The translations under genes were made by a program, and so were the position numbers. Below, one piece after another: positions 35,126 through 44,252 of a stretch of DNA of 64,000 nucleotides; the first letter of the stretch is position 1; each line of letters starts with the position of its first letter. The notes under the pieces are model-generated. The model saw only the letters and a program-made list of their open reading frames with translations. It was not told where the DNA came from and searched no databases. Source of the stretch: Desulfatiglans anilini DSM 4660. Its GTDB lineage: Bacteria > Desulfobacterota > DSM-4660 > Desulfatiglandales > Desulfatiglandaceae. The stretch is from assembly GCF_000422285.1 (NCBI RefSeq), contig NZ_AULM01000019.1:1-64000 (forward strand), read 5' to 3'.

Positions 35126-35965
35126 ATGAAAAAAACCACCAAGAAAACATCGATCATGTTTGCCTTATGGATAAACACTGTTTTCGCGGCCTTTGCGGTC
35201 TCTGCGGTCTTCGCCGCCCCTGCTGCAGCTCATTTCCAAATGATCTACACCCCGGAATCGGCCCTTGATAAGGCGGGCGCCATCGATCTCAAGCTCATCT
35301 TCACACACCCCTTCGAGGCCGGGCACACCATGGACATGGGGGAACCGGGGGAGTTTTTCCTGGTCCGCAAGGGGAAAAAGCAGGACCTGCGCGGGCAGTT
35401 GAAACCGATCGTCTGGAAGAGCCTGACCAACAGTGGCAAGGCGTATGAAGCCGCCATCGAACTGCGGGGCATGGGCGACCACGTCTTCTGTCTGCTCCCG
35501 TCGCCCTACTTGGAGGAGAAGGAAGACTGCTACATCCAGCAGATCACCAAGCTCATCGTCAACACGAGCGGATTCCCGACCGACTGGGACGCAGACATCG
35601 GACTGCAGGCCGAGATCGTTCCGCTCGATAAGCCCTACGTGCTCTGGACCGGCAATGTATTCAGAGGGGTGGTCAAAGGAGGCGGAAAACCGGTGCCGCA
35701 CGCTGAGATCGAAGTGGAGTATCTGAACCATGAACCTCAAATGGACACCAACTCCTTTGCAGAGCGGGCTGATGTCAGCGCCCCGCAGGACGCCTTCGTC
35801 ACCATGACGATCAAGGCCGATGCGAACGGCCTATTTACCTTCGGAATCCCGAAGGCTGGATGGTGGGGGTTTTGCGCACTGGGCGTCGGCCCGGAAAAGA
35901 CTTGGGACGGCAAAGAACTTTCGCAGGACGCGGTCATCTGGGTGCAGGCAAGAGACATAAAGTGA
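35126..35965 (+). CDS. DUF4198-family periplasmic protein
   Basis: 279 residues; AAGGAG lies upstream. After a signal peptide ending FAAPAAA, the mature chain starts HFQMIYTPESALDKAGAIDLKLIFTHPFEAGHTMDMGEPGEFFLV, with the early His and the HPF motif of DUF4198. It ends KAGWWGFCALGVGPEKTWDGKELSQDAVIWVQA. DUF4198 proteins accompany nickel, cobalt and iron transporters and are thought to handle metal in the periplasm. In this position, iron delivery to FeoB or passage from the porin next door is plausible. Confidence 0.85.
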   Translation: MKKTTKKTSIMFALWINTVFAAFAVSAVFAAPAAAHFQMIYTPESALDKAGAIDLKLIFTHPFEAGHTMDMGEPGEFFLVRKGKKQDLRGQLKPIVWKSLTNSGKAYEAAIELRGMGDHVFCLLPSPYLEEKEDCYIQQITKLIVNTSGFPTDWDADIGLQAEIVPLDKPYVLWTGNVFRGVVKGGGKPVPHAEIEVEYLNHEPQMDTNSFAERADVSAPQDAFVTMTIKADANGLFTFGIPKAGWWGFCALGVGPEKTWDGKELSQDAVIWVQARDIK

Positions 35966-36066
35966 CAATTCTTTGTTACCTTTGACCACGACAATAACCG
36001 ACACTGAATCGGGCAACCCTTTGAATCGTCGAATTGTCCTATAACTGGATCAACAGGAGAGAGGAA

Positions 36067-37305
36067 TTGAAAAGAATTGTGAATACGATCGTTTTCTCAC
36101 TTATGCTGTTGTTTTGCGCCATGAGTGCGGGGCCGTCATCAGCGGCCGATGTATCCACCGCTCAACTGATGGAGGAGTTGGAAGCCATGCAAAGGCGGGT
36201 CCAACAACTCGAAGAACAGCTGCAACGAACCGCAGCGGCGGATGAAGTTCAGAAGGACAGCGGGCGGGCGGCCTCCGTCAAAGAGGAAGGTCTGCCGGAA
36301 AGAATCCGAAAAATCGAGGAACAGCTGAAAGAAAAAACGCTTCCAGACACCTTGACAAAAAGGGTGACCCTGAGCGGATTGATCGAGGCCGAAGCCGGCT
36401 ATGAGAAGATTCGTTATGCCGACCCCGCCCAGGCCGATGAGGATTCGAGTGACATCATCCTGTCGACGGTGGAATTGGGCGTCGATGTCGACATCGCCAA
36501 ACATGTCAGCGGGCACGTCCTGTTTCTCTGGGAAGAAGACGACACGGAACCGGTTGATATGGACGAGGGTTTCATCACTCTCGATGGTGAAGATGTCGTG
36601 CCTTTATATCTCACGGCAGGGAAAATGTACGTCCCCTTCGGCACATATGGAACCTTCTTCATCAGCGACCCTTTGACACTCGAGATCGGGGAGACAAGGG
36701 AAAGCGCCGTCAGGGCCGGGTTCTACAACGAGCTGTTGGATGTATCCGCGGCTGTCTTCAATGGCGATGTGGGCAAGATAGGGGATGACGATTATATTGA
36801 CTCATTTGTCGGAAGCATCGCCTTCTCCCTTCCCGAAGAACTGGTCCCCGACCTTGGGTTGACTGCCGGCGCCGCCTACCTCAGCAACATCGCCGACAGC
36901 GACGGCCTGGAGGGCGAAACGAGCGGTGAAATCCAGGATGAAATCGGCGGGCTCGGAGCCTTCCTGAGCCTGGCTTATAGAGAAAGGGCCTTCCTGCAAT
37001 GCGAATACGTGGGCGCGTTGGACCATTTTGAGGCGGGGGAGCTGAGCTTCGACGAGGGCCGTGCGGCCAAACCGCGGGCGTGGAACCTCGAATTGGCGCT
37101 CGTCCCGGTCGCCGACCTAACCGTGGCCGTCAAGTATGAAGCCAGCCGGGATCTGGGGGCGTTTCAGCCCGAAGAACAATACGGCGCGGCCGTCACCTAC
37201 GGCCTATTCGCCAACACCGCGATCTCTTTCGAATACCTTCGCGGCGAACACGAAAACGGTGACCGAAGGGATCTCCTCACCACTCAGCTCGCCATCGAAT
37301 TCTAG
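36067..37305 (+). CDS. LbtU-like outer-membrane porin
   Basis: 412 residues from TTG at 36067, chosen because AGGAGAGAGGAA precedes it and a clean signal peptide follows (MKRIVNTIVFSLMLLFCAMSAGPSSAA). A coiled-coil segment comes next (LMEELEAMQRRVQQLEEQL; RIRKIEEQLKEK). A beta-barrel then begins RVTLSGLIEAEAGYEK and ends in Phe (TTQLAIEF), as usual for outer-membrane proteins. The layout matches the LbtU siderophore-porin family of Legionella. It probably lets iron complexes through the outer membrane. The stop codon TAG is followed immediately by a dispersed-repeat copy. Confidence 0.8.
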   Translation: MKRIVNTIVFSLMLLFCAMSAGPSSAADVSTAQLMEELEAMQRRVQQLEEQLQRTAAADEVQKDSGRAASVKEEGLPERIRKIEEQLKEKTLPDTLTKRVTLSGLIEAEAGYEKIRYADPAQADEDSSDIILSTVELGVDVDIAKHVSGHVLFLWEEDDTEPVDMDEGFITLDGEDVVPLYLTAGKMYVPFGTYGTFFISDPLTLEIGETRESAVRAGFYNELLDVSAAVFNGDVGKIGDDDYIDSFVGSIAFSLPEELVPDLGLTAGAAYLSNIADSDGLEGETSGEIQDEIGGLGAFLSLAYRERAFLQCEYVGALDHFEAGELSFDEGRAAKPRAWNLELALVPVADLTVAVKYEASRDLGAFQPEEQYGAAVTYGLFANTAISFEYLRGEHENGDRRDLLTTQLAIEF

Positions 37306-37415
37306 GGGGTCGGACCAAGATAACATTCTGAAATTACATTTTAATAACATCAAAAAATGCCCTTTTCCAGCCTTAGAACCATCATTTCAAGCCTAAAAAG
37401 GGGCATCAAGGTTTT
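37306..37415 (+). repeat. Dispersed 110-bp element, copy 4
   Basis: Starts directly after the porin stop codon with GGGGTCGGACCAAGATAAC and contains CCTTAGAACC and CCTAAAAAGGGGC. Sense orientation relative to the porin gene. Confidence 0.75.
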
Positions 37416-37736
37416 CGCGTAGGCTGAATAAACGTCCCCAACCGAATCAGTGCGGTGCAATACAGTGCAGGAATGGCATGTTTCACTGGCTTCGTCCGCG
37501 TACTCCATTTCTTAAAGAAAGGGGGTGCGCAGGCTCAGCCAGCCAGAAAACTCGATTATCCCGAATAAGAACACCACCTCCCCCAAAAAGCGATTATCCG
37601 CGAGGAACATGCCCTATCTCGAACTCCGCGATTTTTTTCCACATCCGAGCTACCCAATAACAAAGGCATCCGCTCCGCCGAAACGATTAGAATCATTCCA
37701 AATAGAGATGGCACAGCTTGACTTGTCTCGGTCAGC
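37416..37736. other. Intergenic region between repeat copies 4 and 5
   Basis: About 320 bases between the convergent porin and amine-oxidase genes. Short ORFs here lack ribosome sites and protein features. Nothing supported. Confidence 0.4.
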
Positions 37737-37848
37737 CAAAGATCTTAAACCCGGCTTTTTGCGTGGAAAATGATCCACCTAAGGTCAAAAAATGGCATTC
37801 GTATGAATAAATATAATTTCATATCAGTGGCTTGGCTTGGTCCGACCC
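37737..37848 (-). repeat. Dispersed 110-bp element, copy 5 (overlaps a gene end)
   Basis: TTGGTCCGACCC at 37837-37848 is the inverted start. It lies inside the amine-oxidase gene, whose stop is at 37819. The body contains CCTAAGGTCAAAAAATGG and CTTAAAC. Confidence 0.65.
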
Positions 37849-38934
37849 TTCCATGCTGCATACTTCATAGACAGCACGTTCGGCGGCTGCCAGGGCCCCT
37901 TCGAGGTATCCCCCGTGTTCGTCGGCGGTTTCGGTGCCGGCAAAATGAACGGTGCCGTTCCAAATAGAGGTCCGACCGGCCGGGGGATGATAAAGAGGAT
38001 GCTCGACCATCGGAGGCTGATCGTACGGCGTGGCAGTAAATCGCTCGCGGGCCCAGTCCCGGTAGAAAAAGGCGGTCGGGTTCAGAGCTTCTTTCCCATA
38101 GAGGGATGCGAGTTGGCAAAGAATCTCCTCCAGCAGCAGGTCCGGCCTGCTGCGCTGCACAGCCGGGATGCCGACAAACCCGGTCAGACCGTAGGGGCCG
38201 CCGGCATCGTTCGATCCGTCGTGAATCTCCCCCAAAGGCCCACGCTCGCTGAATCCTTCCCCGGAAAGACCGGCTGTGCGCCAGAAAGGTGCATCATAGA
38301 GTGCACAGAATTTCGCCTGCCCGGCCATCCACGTACCGATCCTCAGCATCGCCTGGGCAAGATCATGCGGAAGTTCCGGTTCGAAAAGCATGGTGGCAGC
38401 TGCGAGACGCGGCGGGAGAGCGAGGATCAACTGGCGGGCCCTGAACTGCGCCCACGGTTCCCGATCCAGTTCGCCGACGCTCACCAGGGCACCCTCTTCT
38501 GTTTTCTCAATTCGACAAACCGGATTATTGATGTGAATAGCACGTTCAGGAATCCGCTCACAGAGCCTCCGCACCAAAGCCATCATCCCGCCTGCCAATC
38601 GAAAGGAAGGCGGCTCCATGACGTATCCTCTGACAGTTTGAACCGAACCGTTGAAGCGCTCGAAGCGGCCACAGCCGCTGTCAAACTGCGGATAGCCCTC
38701 GAGGCCTAACGCCTGGATGAGATGAGCCATTTTCGGATGGATCGCCGGCCAATACCATGAGGGACCCAAATCACAGAAAAAACCTTGATATTCGGGGCTG
38801 AGAATCCGACCGCCAAGTCTTTCTCGGGCTTCCAGGATCAAAAAAGAGCCTTTCGTTCCCGCGAGGAGACTCGCGGCATAAACACCGCTCAACCCCCCAC
38901 CGACAATGATCGTATCGAACGTTTCCGCGTGCAT
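37819..38934 (-). CDS. FAD-dependent amine oxidase-type oxidoreductase
   Basis: 371 residues. The N-terminal FAD site is DTIIVGGGLSGVYAASLLAGTKGSFLILEARERLGGRI (GxGxxG, then E, then the RxGGR motif). The C-terminal FAD contact is FAGTETADEHGGYLEGALAAAERA. This is the flavin monoamine oxidase family, slightly short. The substrate is unknown and there is no strong ribosome site. The last nine residues (GSDQAKPLI) are encoded by a dispersed-repeat copy, so the native end may have been replaced. Confidence 0.85.
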   Translation of the reverse strand: MHAETFDTIIVGGGLSGVYAASLLAGTKGSFLILEARERLGGRILSPEYQGFFCDLGPSWYWPAIHPKMAHLIQALGLEGYPQFDSGCGRFERFNGSVQTVRGYVMEPPSFRLAGGMMALVRRLCERIPERAIHINNPVCRIEKTEEGALVSVGELDREPWAQFRARQLILALPPRLAAATMLFEPELPHDLAQAMLRIGTWMAGQAKFCALYDAPFWRTAGLSGEGFSERGPLGEIHDGSNDAGGPYGLTGFVGIPAVQRSRPDLLLEEILCQLASLYGKEALNPTAFFYRDWARERFTATPYDQPPMVEHPLYHPPAGRTSIWNGTVHFAGTETADEHGGYLEGALAAAERAVYEVCSMEGSDQAKPLI

Positions 38935-39094
38935 GGTTAATCGATCTTGTGCATCGTTATTTTGTCGAGAAAGTTGGCGCCATTTCGAACCGTCTCCAGC
39001 CGCTGCAGCCGCAGAAAAACAGCATGGCGGGCAGCATCCTCAGCCTCTGCGCCCTCACCTGCCTCACTCAGACAGTATCGCCGCGGTGTCGTCG

Positions 39095-39763
39095 TTAGGC
39101 CGATGGTCTGTTCAACCACGAACGTTTATCTTTTCCAACCAGCTGCGACGTTTTTTCTACGATCCAGTCAAAAGGGAGATCGGCGTAAAACGGGAATTTT
39201 TCGAGGTATTCGATCCAGGGCTCCCCTTTGCGATTTAGACTTGGAAGCACCGCATGATTTTCACCGTCAAATTCAACCAACGGCAGATCGTTTTTCTCTG
39301 ACAACGCTTTGTCGAAAGTCGGGGCGAGATTGATCCAACGCCCGTTCAACAAAAATTGCGTGTACCCATGGCGAGGCAGGATGTTGCTTTTCGTGAGGTC
39401 CAAGACATGCTGAGGCATCAGGTGATTCTTGATCTTCGCAAACACCAACCGCGAGGGAATGCCGGCGGCTCTTCCCATAGCTGCAAGCAGCACAGCCTTT
39501 TGTACACAATAACCCTTCTTCCATTCGAGAACGCGGGAAGCCGTGAAATCCTCCAAGAACACCGAAATCATATAGGGGCTGTAGCGGATTTCATCCCTCA
39601 CAAAATAGAAAAGTTGAACGGCCTTTTCGGTGTCGTCTTTACATTTGAGAATCAGATCCTTGGTCGCGCGCTCGACATCCGGGTGGCCACAATCAAGGGT
39701 GGACGTAGGTCTCAAGAATGCCTGAATCTCATCGCCGTGGCCGGTTGTTCGATCGTTATGCAT
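39095..39763 (-). CDS. Transglutaminase-like cysteine peptidase-fold protein
   Basis: 222 residues. The ATG at 39763 has GGAGAT upstream; a TTG at 39784 is less likely. The Cys-His-Asp triad positions are visible: Cys in EWKKGYCVQKAVLLAAMGRAAGIPSRLVFA, His in HGYTQFLLNGRWINLAP and the Asp of TFDKAL. It is cytoplasmic by lack of a signal. Transglutaminase-core proteins in bacteria are usually peptidases or amide-modifying enzymes; the substrate is unknown. The amine oxidase lies 160 bases downstream on the same strand. Confidence 0.82.
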   Translation of the reverse strand: MHNDRTTGHGDEIQAFLRPTSTLDCGHPDVERATKDLILKCKDDTEKAVQLFYFVRDEIRYSPYMISVFLEDFTASRVLEWKKGYCVQKAVLLAAMGRAAGIPSRLVFAKIKNHLMPQHVLDLTKSNILPRHGYTQFLLNGRWINLAPTFDKALSEKNDLPLVEFDGENHAVLPSLNRKGEPWIEYLEKFPFYADLPFDWIVEKTSQLVGKDKRSWLNRPSA

Positions 39764-39780
39764 AAAATCATCTCCGGAAT

Positions 39781-39876
39781 TCAAAAAGGCCTTAAAATGG
39801 CCGCTCTAAGCCTCAAATTGAGCCTTTTTTCGACACATATTCGTTTATTATCAAAATGTTATCTTGGTCCGACCCC
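39781..39876 (-). repeat. Dispersed 110-bp element, copy 6
   Basis: TTGGTCCGACCCC at 39864-39876 begins 22 bases beyond the stop of the DUF2284 gene, in the sense of that gene. The body contains AAGCCTCAA-ATTGAGCCTT and ends next to the transglutaminase gene start. Confidence 0.7.
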
Positions 39877-39898
39877 AGTTACACAGTTATACCCGATA

Positions 39899-40447
39899 CT
39901 AGTCGACCAGCATCAGGCAGTAAAGATTCTGCGTTTCGGTCTTGTCCCTTAAGGGCTGGATGGGAAACCCGTTGTTGCGTGCAGTTTGGTAGACGTCGAT
40001 CCCGCACGCCTCCATAGCCGGTCTTGCGCGATCGCGGAAGCGGCAGGGAGCCCCTTTCAACTTCTCACATGCCTCGCATAGATGGCAAGGCCCCTCGAGC
40101 AATATAAGAGCCTTGTAATAACCATCTTTGAACATCTCGCCTTCCAGCGTCACGAGTTCGTCCAGGAACCTCCGCGTGGCCTTTATTCTGCTTTGTCCGG
40201 CTTCATGCGCAGCCACTCTATGAAACAAGATCGCCCGCGTGTATTGATCCAGTACCTCACGCATCTGGTCGTGGGTCGGAGAATCAGGAGGGCATGAATA
40301 GCGCATTCCATAGCCAGGGCATCCGAACTGGCATTTGATCCTCACCCAGGGGGCGGTCACAACGCTGCTCGGATGGATCACCTTTGCATGGCTCGCTCCG
40401 GCGTTTATGGCTCTGCTGCAATATGAGACAAGGTCGTCCTGCTGCAT
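39899..40447 (-). CDS. DUF2284-family metal-binding protein
   Basis: 182 residues with the Cys pattern of DUF2284: RIKCQFGCPGYGMRYSCPPDSPT near residue 40 and GPCHLCEACEKLKGAPCRF near 125. Family members are predicted to bind metals or iron-sulfur clusters and occur widely in anaerobes. No enzyme activity is assigned. AAGGAG lies upstream. A dispersed repeat follows the stop. Confidence 0.85.
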   Translation of the reverse strand: MQQDDLVSYCSRAINAGASHAKVIHPSSVVTAPWVRIKCQFGCPGYGMRYSCPPDSPTHDQMREVLDQYTRAILFHRVAAHEAGQSRIKATRRFLDELVTLEGEMFKDGYYKALILLEGPCHLCEACEKLKGAPCRFRDRARPAMEACGIDVYQTARNNGFPIQPLRDKTETQNLYCLMLVD

Positions 40448-40669
40448 GGCTTTGCCCTCCTTCTCCTGAAAAAAATCGTCCGTTCTGGACCAAACTCACC
40501 ACAAGCGACTCTAGCCCCTTATCCTGAAAATCGCAAGTCCGCACCTGCTCGGCCCGGCGGAATTAGTTCTTTAGCGCCCAGGCATTTTCTGGTAGAAGTC
40601 ACTGAGATAAGGCTTCACTCCAATCTCTTGTCCGGTCGCCCAAGCCATTGGCCGAGAAAGGATCTGCAA

Positions 40670-41551
40670 ATGGATGCATACGATATCGCATTCGTCGGAC
40701 ACGTCTCATACGATGAAATCGTGCCGTTCGAAGGTCAAACAACCTTTGCCACCGGAGGTTCGGCTTTTTTCAGTGCCATGGCGGCGGCGCCGGCCGGAAA
40801 ACGCATCGCCCTGATCACGAAAATGCACGAGACCGATCAACATCTTCTCGATCCCGTAAGAGCGGCTGGAATCGACATTATCCGGATCCCTGCGCCAGTA
40901 ACGACGGCGATGCGGGTGGACCACCCCACGCAAAACGTCGATGAAAGGGAGATGCTCGAACCCCGGACGGCCGGCTTCATCACGGTCGATGAAATGCCCG
41001 ACATCAAAGCGGAACAAATGCATTTCGCCGGGTTGACGGACCAGGACTTCCGCTTCGAACTGATGCAGTACGCTCGCGAGCGCGGCTGCCGCGTTTCCGT
41101 CGACATGCAGAGTTTCGTTCGACAGGTCGATCCGGTGACAAGGAGGATTTCATTCAGGGATGTACCCCGAAAGACGGACATCCTGAAACTCGCCGAATGG
41201 GTCAAGGCGGATATGGTTGAAGCGGAACTCCTGACTGGGACGGCCGACCCGGAAGAGGCCGCCGGCCGTTTCGAGGATTGGGGATGCGGCGAAACCATGA
41301 TTACCCGGTCCGACGGTGTCCTGGTGCGCCACCAGGGCAGAAACTATTTCGAAAGGTTTTCCAACCGCAATTCGTCCGGCCGCACCGGACGCGGAGACAC
41401 TGTCTTCGGAGCCTACCTTTCCCGCCGACTGGAACACGACGTCCCCGAATCCCTCAAGTACGCTGCAGCCCTGGCATCCATCAAAATGGAACGCCCCGGC
41501 CCCTTCACCGGCACTCTTCAAGAAGTGATGAAGCGGGTCGGACCAAGGTAA
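40670..41551 (+). CDS. PfkB-family carbohydrate kinase-like protein
   Basis: 293 residues from the ATG at 40670 (AAAGGA upstream; the earlier in-frame start at 40628 has none). N-terminal DIAFVGHVSYDEIVP and TGGSAFFSAMAAAPAGKRIALITKM match the PfkB ribokinase fold. The C-terminal GRTGRGDTVFGAYLSRRLEHDVPESLKYAAALASIKMERPGPF holds the anion hole and catalytic Asp (GxGD). The substrate could be a sugar or nucleoside and is not predictable. The last four residues (VGPR) and the stop are encoded by a dispersed-repeat copy. Confidence 0.82.
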   Translation: MDAYDIAFVGHVSYDEIVPFEGQTTFATGGSAFFSAMAAAPAGKRIALITKMHETDQHLLDPVRAAGIDIIRIPAPVTTAMRVDHPTQNVDEREMLEPRTAGFITVDEMPDIKAEQMHFAGLTDQDFRFELMQYARERGCRVSVDMQSFVRQVDPVTRRISFRDVPRKTDILKLAEWVKADMVEAELLTGTADPEEAAGRFEDWGCGETMITRSDGVLVRHQGRNYFERFSNRNSSGRTGRGDTVFGAYLSRRLEHDVPESLKYAAALASIKMERPGPFTGTLQEVMKRVGPR

Positions 41552-41645
41552 CCATCTGAATGGAAAAGAAAAACGACATAAATTTGACCATTTTACACCC
41601 TTAAAAGCAGCATTTGGATCAGAAAAAACGCGTTCTAAGCACCGG
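41535..41645 (+). repeat. Dispersed 110-bp element, copy 7 (overlaps a gene end)
   Basis: GGGTCGGACCAAGGTAACC begins inside the PfkB gene and supplies its last codons, GTC GGA CCA AGG TAA. The body contains CCCTTAAAAGC and TTCTAAGC. Confidence 0.7.
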
Positions 41646-41865
41646 GTAGTCTTTAATGAGAACTCCCCGGTCAAGCGAAAAATTCAAAATCCTTCGTTCT
41701 GGGAGGCAAGACCGTACGTTACGAAATGAAGGCGCAAATCAAGCCATGGGACGACTTTCACATGAACAACCGTCTCGTGCAGGCAAGATAGCCTGTAAGA
41801 CTTCCCCATCAGCGGCGGGACCTTTTATGGCAGGTGGAGGTAAAACCCGAGAGCTTTGATCTGCT
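41646..41865. other. Intergenic region between repeat copies 7 and 8
   Basis: About 220 bases between convergent genes; no supported ORF. Confidence 0.4.
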
Positions 41866-41969
41866 CAAAGTAGCTTTTTTGCCCCCAAAAAGAACCCTCT
41901 AAGACAGAAAAATGCGCGTTTTTAGGGTGATAACATCGTAATTTCAAAGATATAGCTTGGTCCGACCCC
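41866..41969 (-). repeat. Dispersed 110-bp element, copy 8
   Basis: TTGGTCCGACCCC at 41957-41969 begins two bases beyond the stop of the receiver-only regulator, in its sense. The body contains CCTAAAAACGCGCATTTTT and CTTAGAGGG when read on the minus strand. Confidence 0.72.
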
Positions 41970-41971
41970 AA

Positions 41972-42457
41972 TTATATCCAGTATTTGAATTTTTCCCAGA
42001 ATTCTTTGTCGTTGCGCCGCCATTCAGGGCCGAATCTCTTGTCGTAATAATCTCCCCACTTTTCCAGCCAGCCGGACCAGAAATGTCTGCCCTCTTTCTT
42101 GGCCTGGAGTACTTCCTCCAGATAGGAGGCGATTTCCGAGATCTTTTCTTTCGGCAGATAGGAAGCGGCACCCCCTTTGAAAGATTTCTTGATATCCTCG
42201 GGACTGAGCGCGTGAGCGGTCAGCATCACCGCGATAATCTTTTTACCATTAGCGATCTTCAACAGTTCGTAACCGTCGACACCCATGATATCCAGCACAA
42301 CGATATCGAAGCGTTCGTTCTCCAACAGATCTTTCGCCGACTGAAACGAACCCGCCTTCGCTATGGTGCACATGGTCAGAAGCTCTTCCAACGCCTCCAA
42401 AACATCCGGCTCATCGTCGACAATGAGAATTCGTTTTCCTGGAAGCAACTTCTCCAT
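41972..42457 (-). CDS. Receiver-only response regulator
   Basis: 161 residues; GGAGG precedes the ATG. One receiver domain: ILIVDDEPDVLEALEELL, phospho-acceptor Asp in VVLDIMGVDGYELL, Thr in MLTAHA and Lys in YLPKEK. The C-terminal ~45 residues (FWSGWLEKWGDYYDKRFGPEWRRNDKEFWEKFKYW) are Trp-rich and hold no known output domain. It is the last gene of the leftward catabolic block, after the acyl-CoA ligase. Partner kinase not present. Confidence 0.88.
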   Translation of the reverse strand: MEKLLPGKRILIVDDEPDVLEALEELLTMCTIAKAGSFQSAKDLLENERFDIVVLDIMGVDGYELLKIANGKKIIAVMLTAHALSPEDIKKSFKGGAASYLPKEKISEIASYLEEVLQAKKEGRHFWSGWLEKWGDYYDKRFGPEWRRNDKEFWEKFKYWI

Positions 42458-42552
42458 TCACTTTCCTCCACCCCTCGTATGGCGCCGGATCGTGCGATCC
42501 TGCGACAGGGTCCAAAAGACATGCAGGATAAATGCTCTACCTCTTCAACAAT

Positions 42553-44160
42553 CTAGATTTTTCGATCACGATCCGTCCAATACTTGTGTCTGATCTCCTT
42601 CTTGAGAATTTTTCCAGCCGGATTCTTGGGCAGATCGGGCACGATCTCCACCGACTTGGGGGCCTTGTATCCAGCCAACCGCTCCTTGCAGAACGCGATG
42701 AGATCCGCACCGGTCGCCCGTGCTCCGGCCTTCAGAACCACCACCGCGTGAACCTTTTCGACCCAGTAGGGGTCAGGGATCCCAATCACCGCCGCCTCCA
42801 GGACATCGTCGTGCTGGTGGAGCACTTCCTCCACCTCACGCGGGAAAACATTTTCCCCGCCGGAAACGATCATGTCCTTTTTCCGGTCGACGATGTAGAC
42901 GTAGCCGTTTTCGTCGTAGCATCCCAGATCCCCTGCAGACACCCAGCCATCCACCACTGTCTGCTGCGTATCCTCGGGCTTGCGCCAGTATTCTACCATG
43001 GTGGCCTTGCTCTTGACAACGATCTCCCCGACCTCCCCAGGCCCGCAATCCTCCCTTTCGCTGTTGACGATCCGCACATGCACTCCGATGTGCGGGAAAC
43101 CCGCCGAGGCAAGGATCTTCTGCTCTGCGACCGATTTATGCAGGACATCATGCTGGCGCTTCGAGAGGACCAGGACATTCGGGCCGTTCTCCGTCGCCCC
43201 ATAGAACTGCATAAAGACGGGGCCCCATTTTTCCATCCCCTTTTTCAGCAGTTCCACCGGCATCGGCGAGGCGGCGTAAAACATCCTCTTGAGGTGGCTG
43301 AGGTCGTAGTGGTCTACGTCTGGAAGAGCCAGGAATGCGGCGAGATGAGTAGGAACAATATGGATGTCGGTTGCCTTTTCGTCCTGCAGCACCTGCATGG
43401 TGGCAGCCGGATCGAACGATATTTGCGGCATGAGGACGTTGCTGCCTGCCACAAAAAAGTAACCCCACAGATTCTTCGTCCCGCCAACGTGGAAAAGGGG
43501 CATGATCTGCACGTGCCTGTCACCGGTTTCGAGGCTCAGGGCCGTGGCGAACCGCCTGGTGTCGTCCATGCTCCGGACCTGCGTGTAAAGGGCGCCGCGC
43601 GGCACTCCGGTGGTCCCGCTGGTGTAGAAAAGGAACAGAGGATCGTTCTCTTCGGCATAGACATCGGGTTCCCGGTCTTCCCGGCCGGCAGCCCATGCCC
43701 TGTATCCCAAAACGCCCTCCGGCGCATCGCCGAAGGCGACGACGTGCTCTACCCCAGGGAGCCGCTGCTTCAATGAAAGCGCGGTTTCGAGCAGTTGTGG
43801 GCCGACAAAGAGCACCTTGCACTCGGAGTAATTGATGACATAATCCAGCTCATCCTTTTTCAGCCTCGGATTGAAGGGCGAAATAACAAACCCGCCTTTC
43901 ATGGCAGCTCCGTAGACATCCAAGTATTCGAGGCAATTCCAGCTGAGAACCCCCAACACATCTCCCTTTTCGATGCCGATGGATCGCAAGGCCTCAATGA
44001 GCCGGTTTACCGAAGCATTGAACTGCGAGAAGGTCACCCTCTCCTCACCGTACTTGAATGCCTCCTCATCCGCATAAAGCAGCGCATTGCGATAAATGAT
44101 GTCGGCATAGGTGCCGATGTCATACCGTGACAATTCTTTCAGTAGAAGCTTTTTCGACAT
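42553..44160 (-). CDS. AMP-forming acyl-CoA ligase
   Basis: 535 residues; AAAGGAG precedes the ATG. Adenylate-forming superfamily: P-loop FLFYTSGTTGVPRGALYT, FYGATENGP (A5), GWVSAGDLGCYDENGYVYIVDRKKDMIVSGGENVFPREVEEVL (A7-A8), and the catalytic Lys in NPAGKILKKEI (A10). It activates a carboxylic acid to its CoA ester with ATP. The substrate could be fatty or aromatic. Next to a TRAP carboxylate transporter, acyl-CoA dehydrogenase and molybdenum hydroxylase it probably primes the transported acid for oxidation. Confidence 0.9.
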   Translation of the reverse strand: MSKKLLLKELSRYDIGTYADIIYRNALLYADEEAFKYGEERVTFSQFNASVNRLIEALRSIGIEKGDVLGVLSWNCLEYLDVYGAAMKGGFVISPFNPRLKKDELDYVINYSECKVLFVGPQLLETALSLKQRLPGVEHVVAFGDAPEGVLGYRAWAAGREDREPDVYAEENDPLFLFYTSGTTGVPRGALYTQVRSMDDTRRFATALSLETGDRHVQIMPLFHVGGTKNLWGYFFVAGSNVLMPQISFDPAATMQVLQDEKATDIHIVPTHLAAFLALPDVDHYDLSHLKRMFYAASPMPVELLKKGMEKWGPVFMQFYGATENGPNVLVLSKRQHDVLHKSVAEQKILASAGFPHIGVHVRIVNSEREDCGPGEVGEIVVKSKATMVEYWRKPEDTQQTVVDGWVSAGDLGCYDENGYVYIVDRKKDMIVSGGENVFPREVEEVLHQHDDVLEAAVIGIPDPYWVEKVHAVVVLKAGARATGADLIAFCKERLAGYKAPKSVEIVPDLPKNPAGKILKKEIRHKYWTDRDRKI

Positions 44161-44252
44161 GATTCTCCTTTACATTTCACGATCCCACTATTTTTTCACT
44201 CATGCCTGCAAGAGAGATCGGGGCGCTGATTTGAATGTGCGCAGCAACACCC

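Noticed and set aside
34923-35129. 68-codon ORF between the small exported protein and the DUF4198 gene
   Set aside because: TTG start without a ribosome site; Arg-rich random composition.
38937-39119. 60-codon minus-strand ORF between the transglutaminase and amine-oxidase genes
   Set aside because: GTG start without a ribosome site, overlaps the upstream gene and shows no protein family features.
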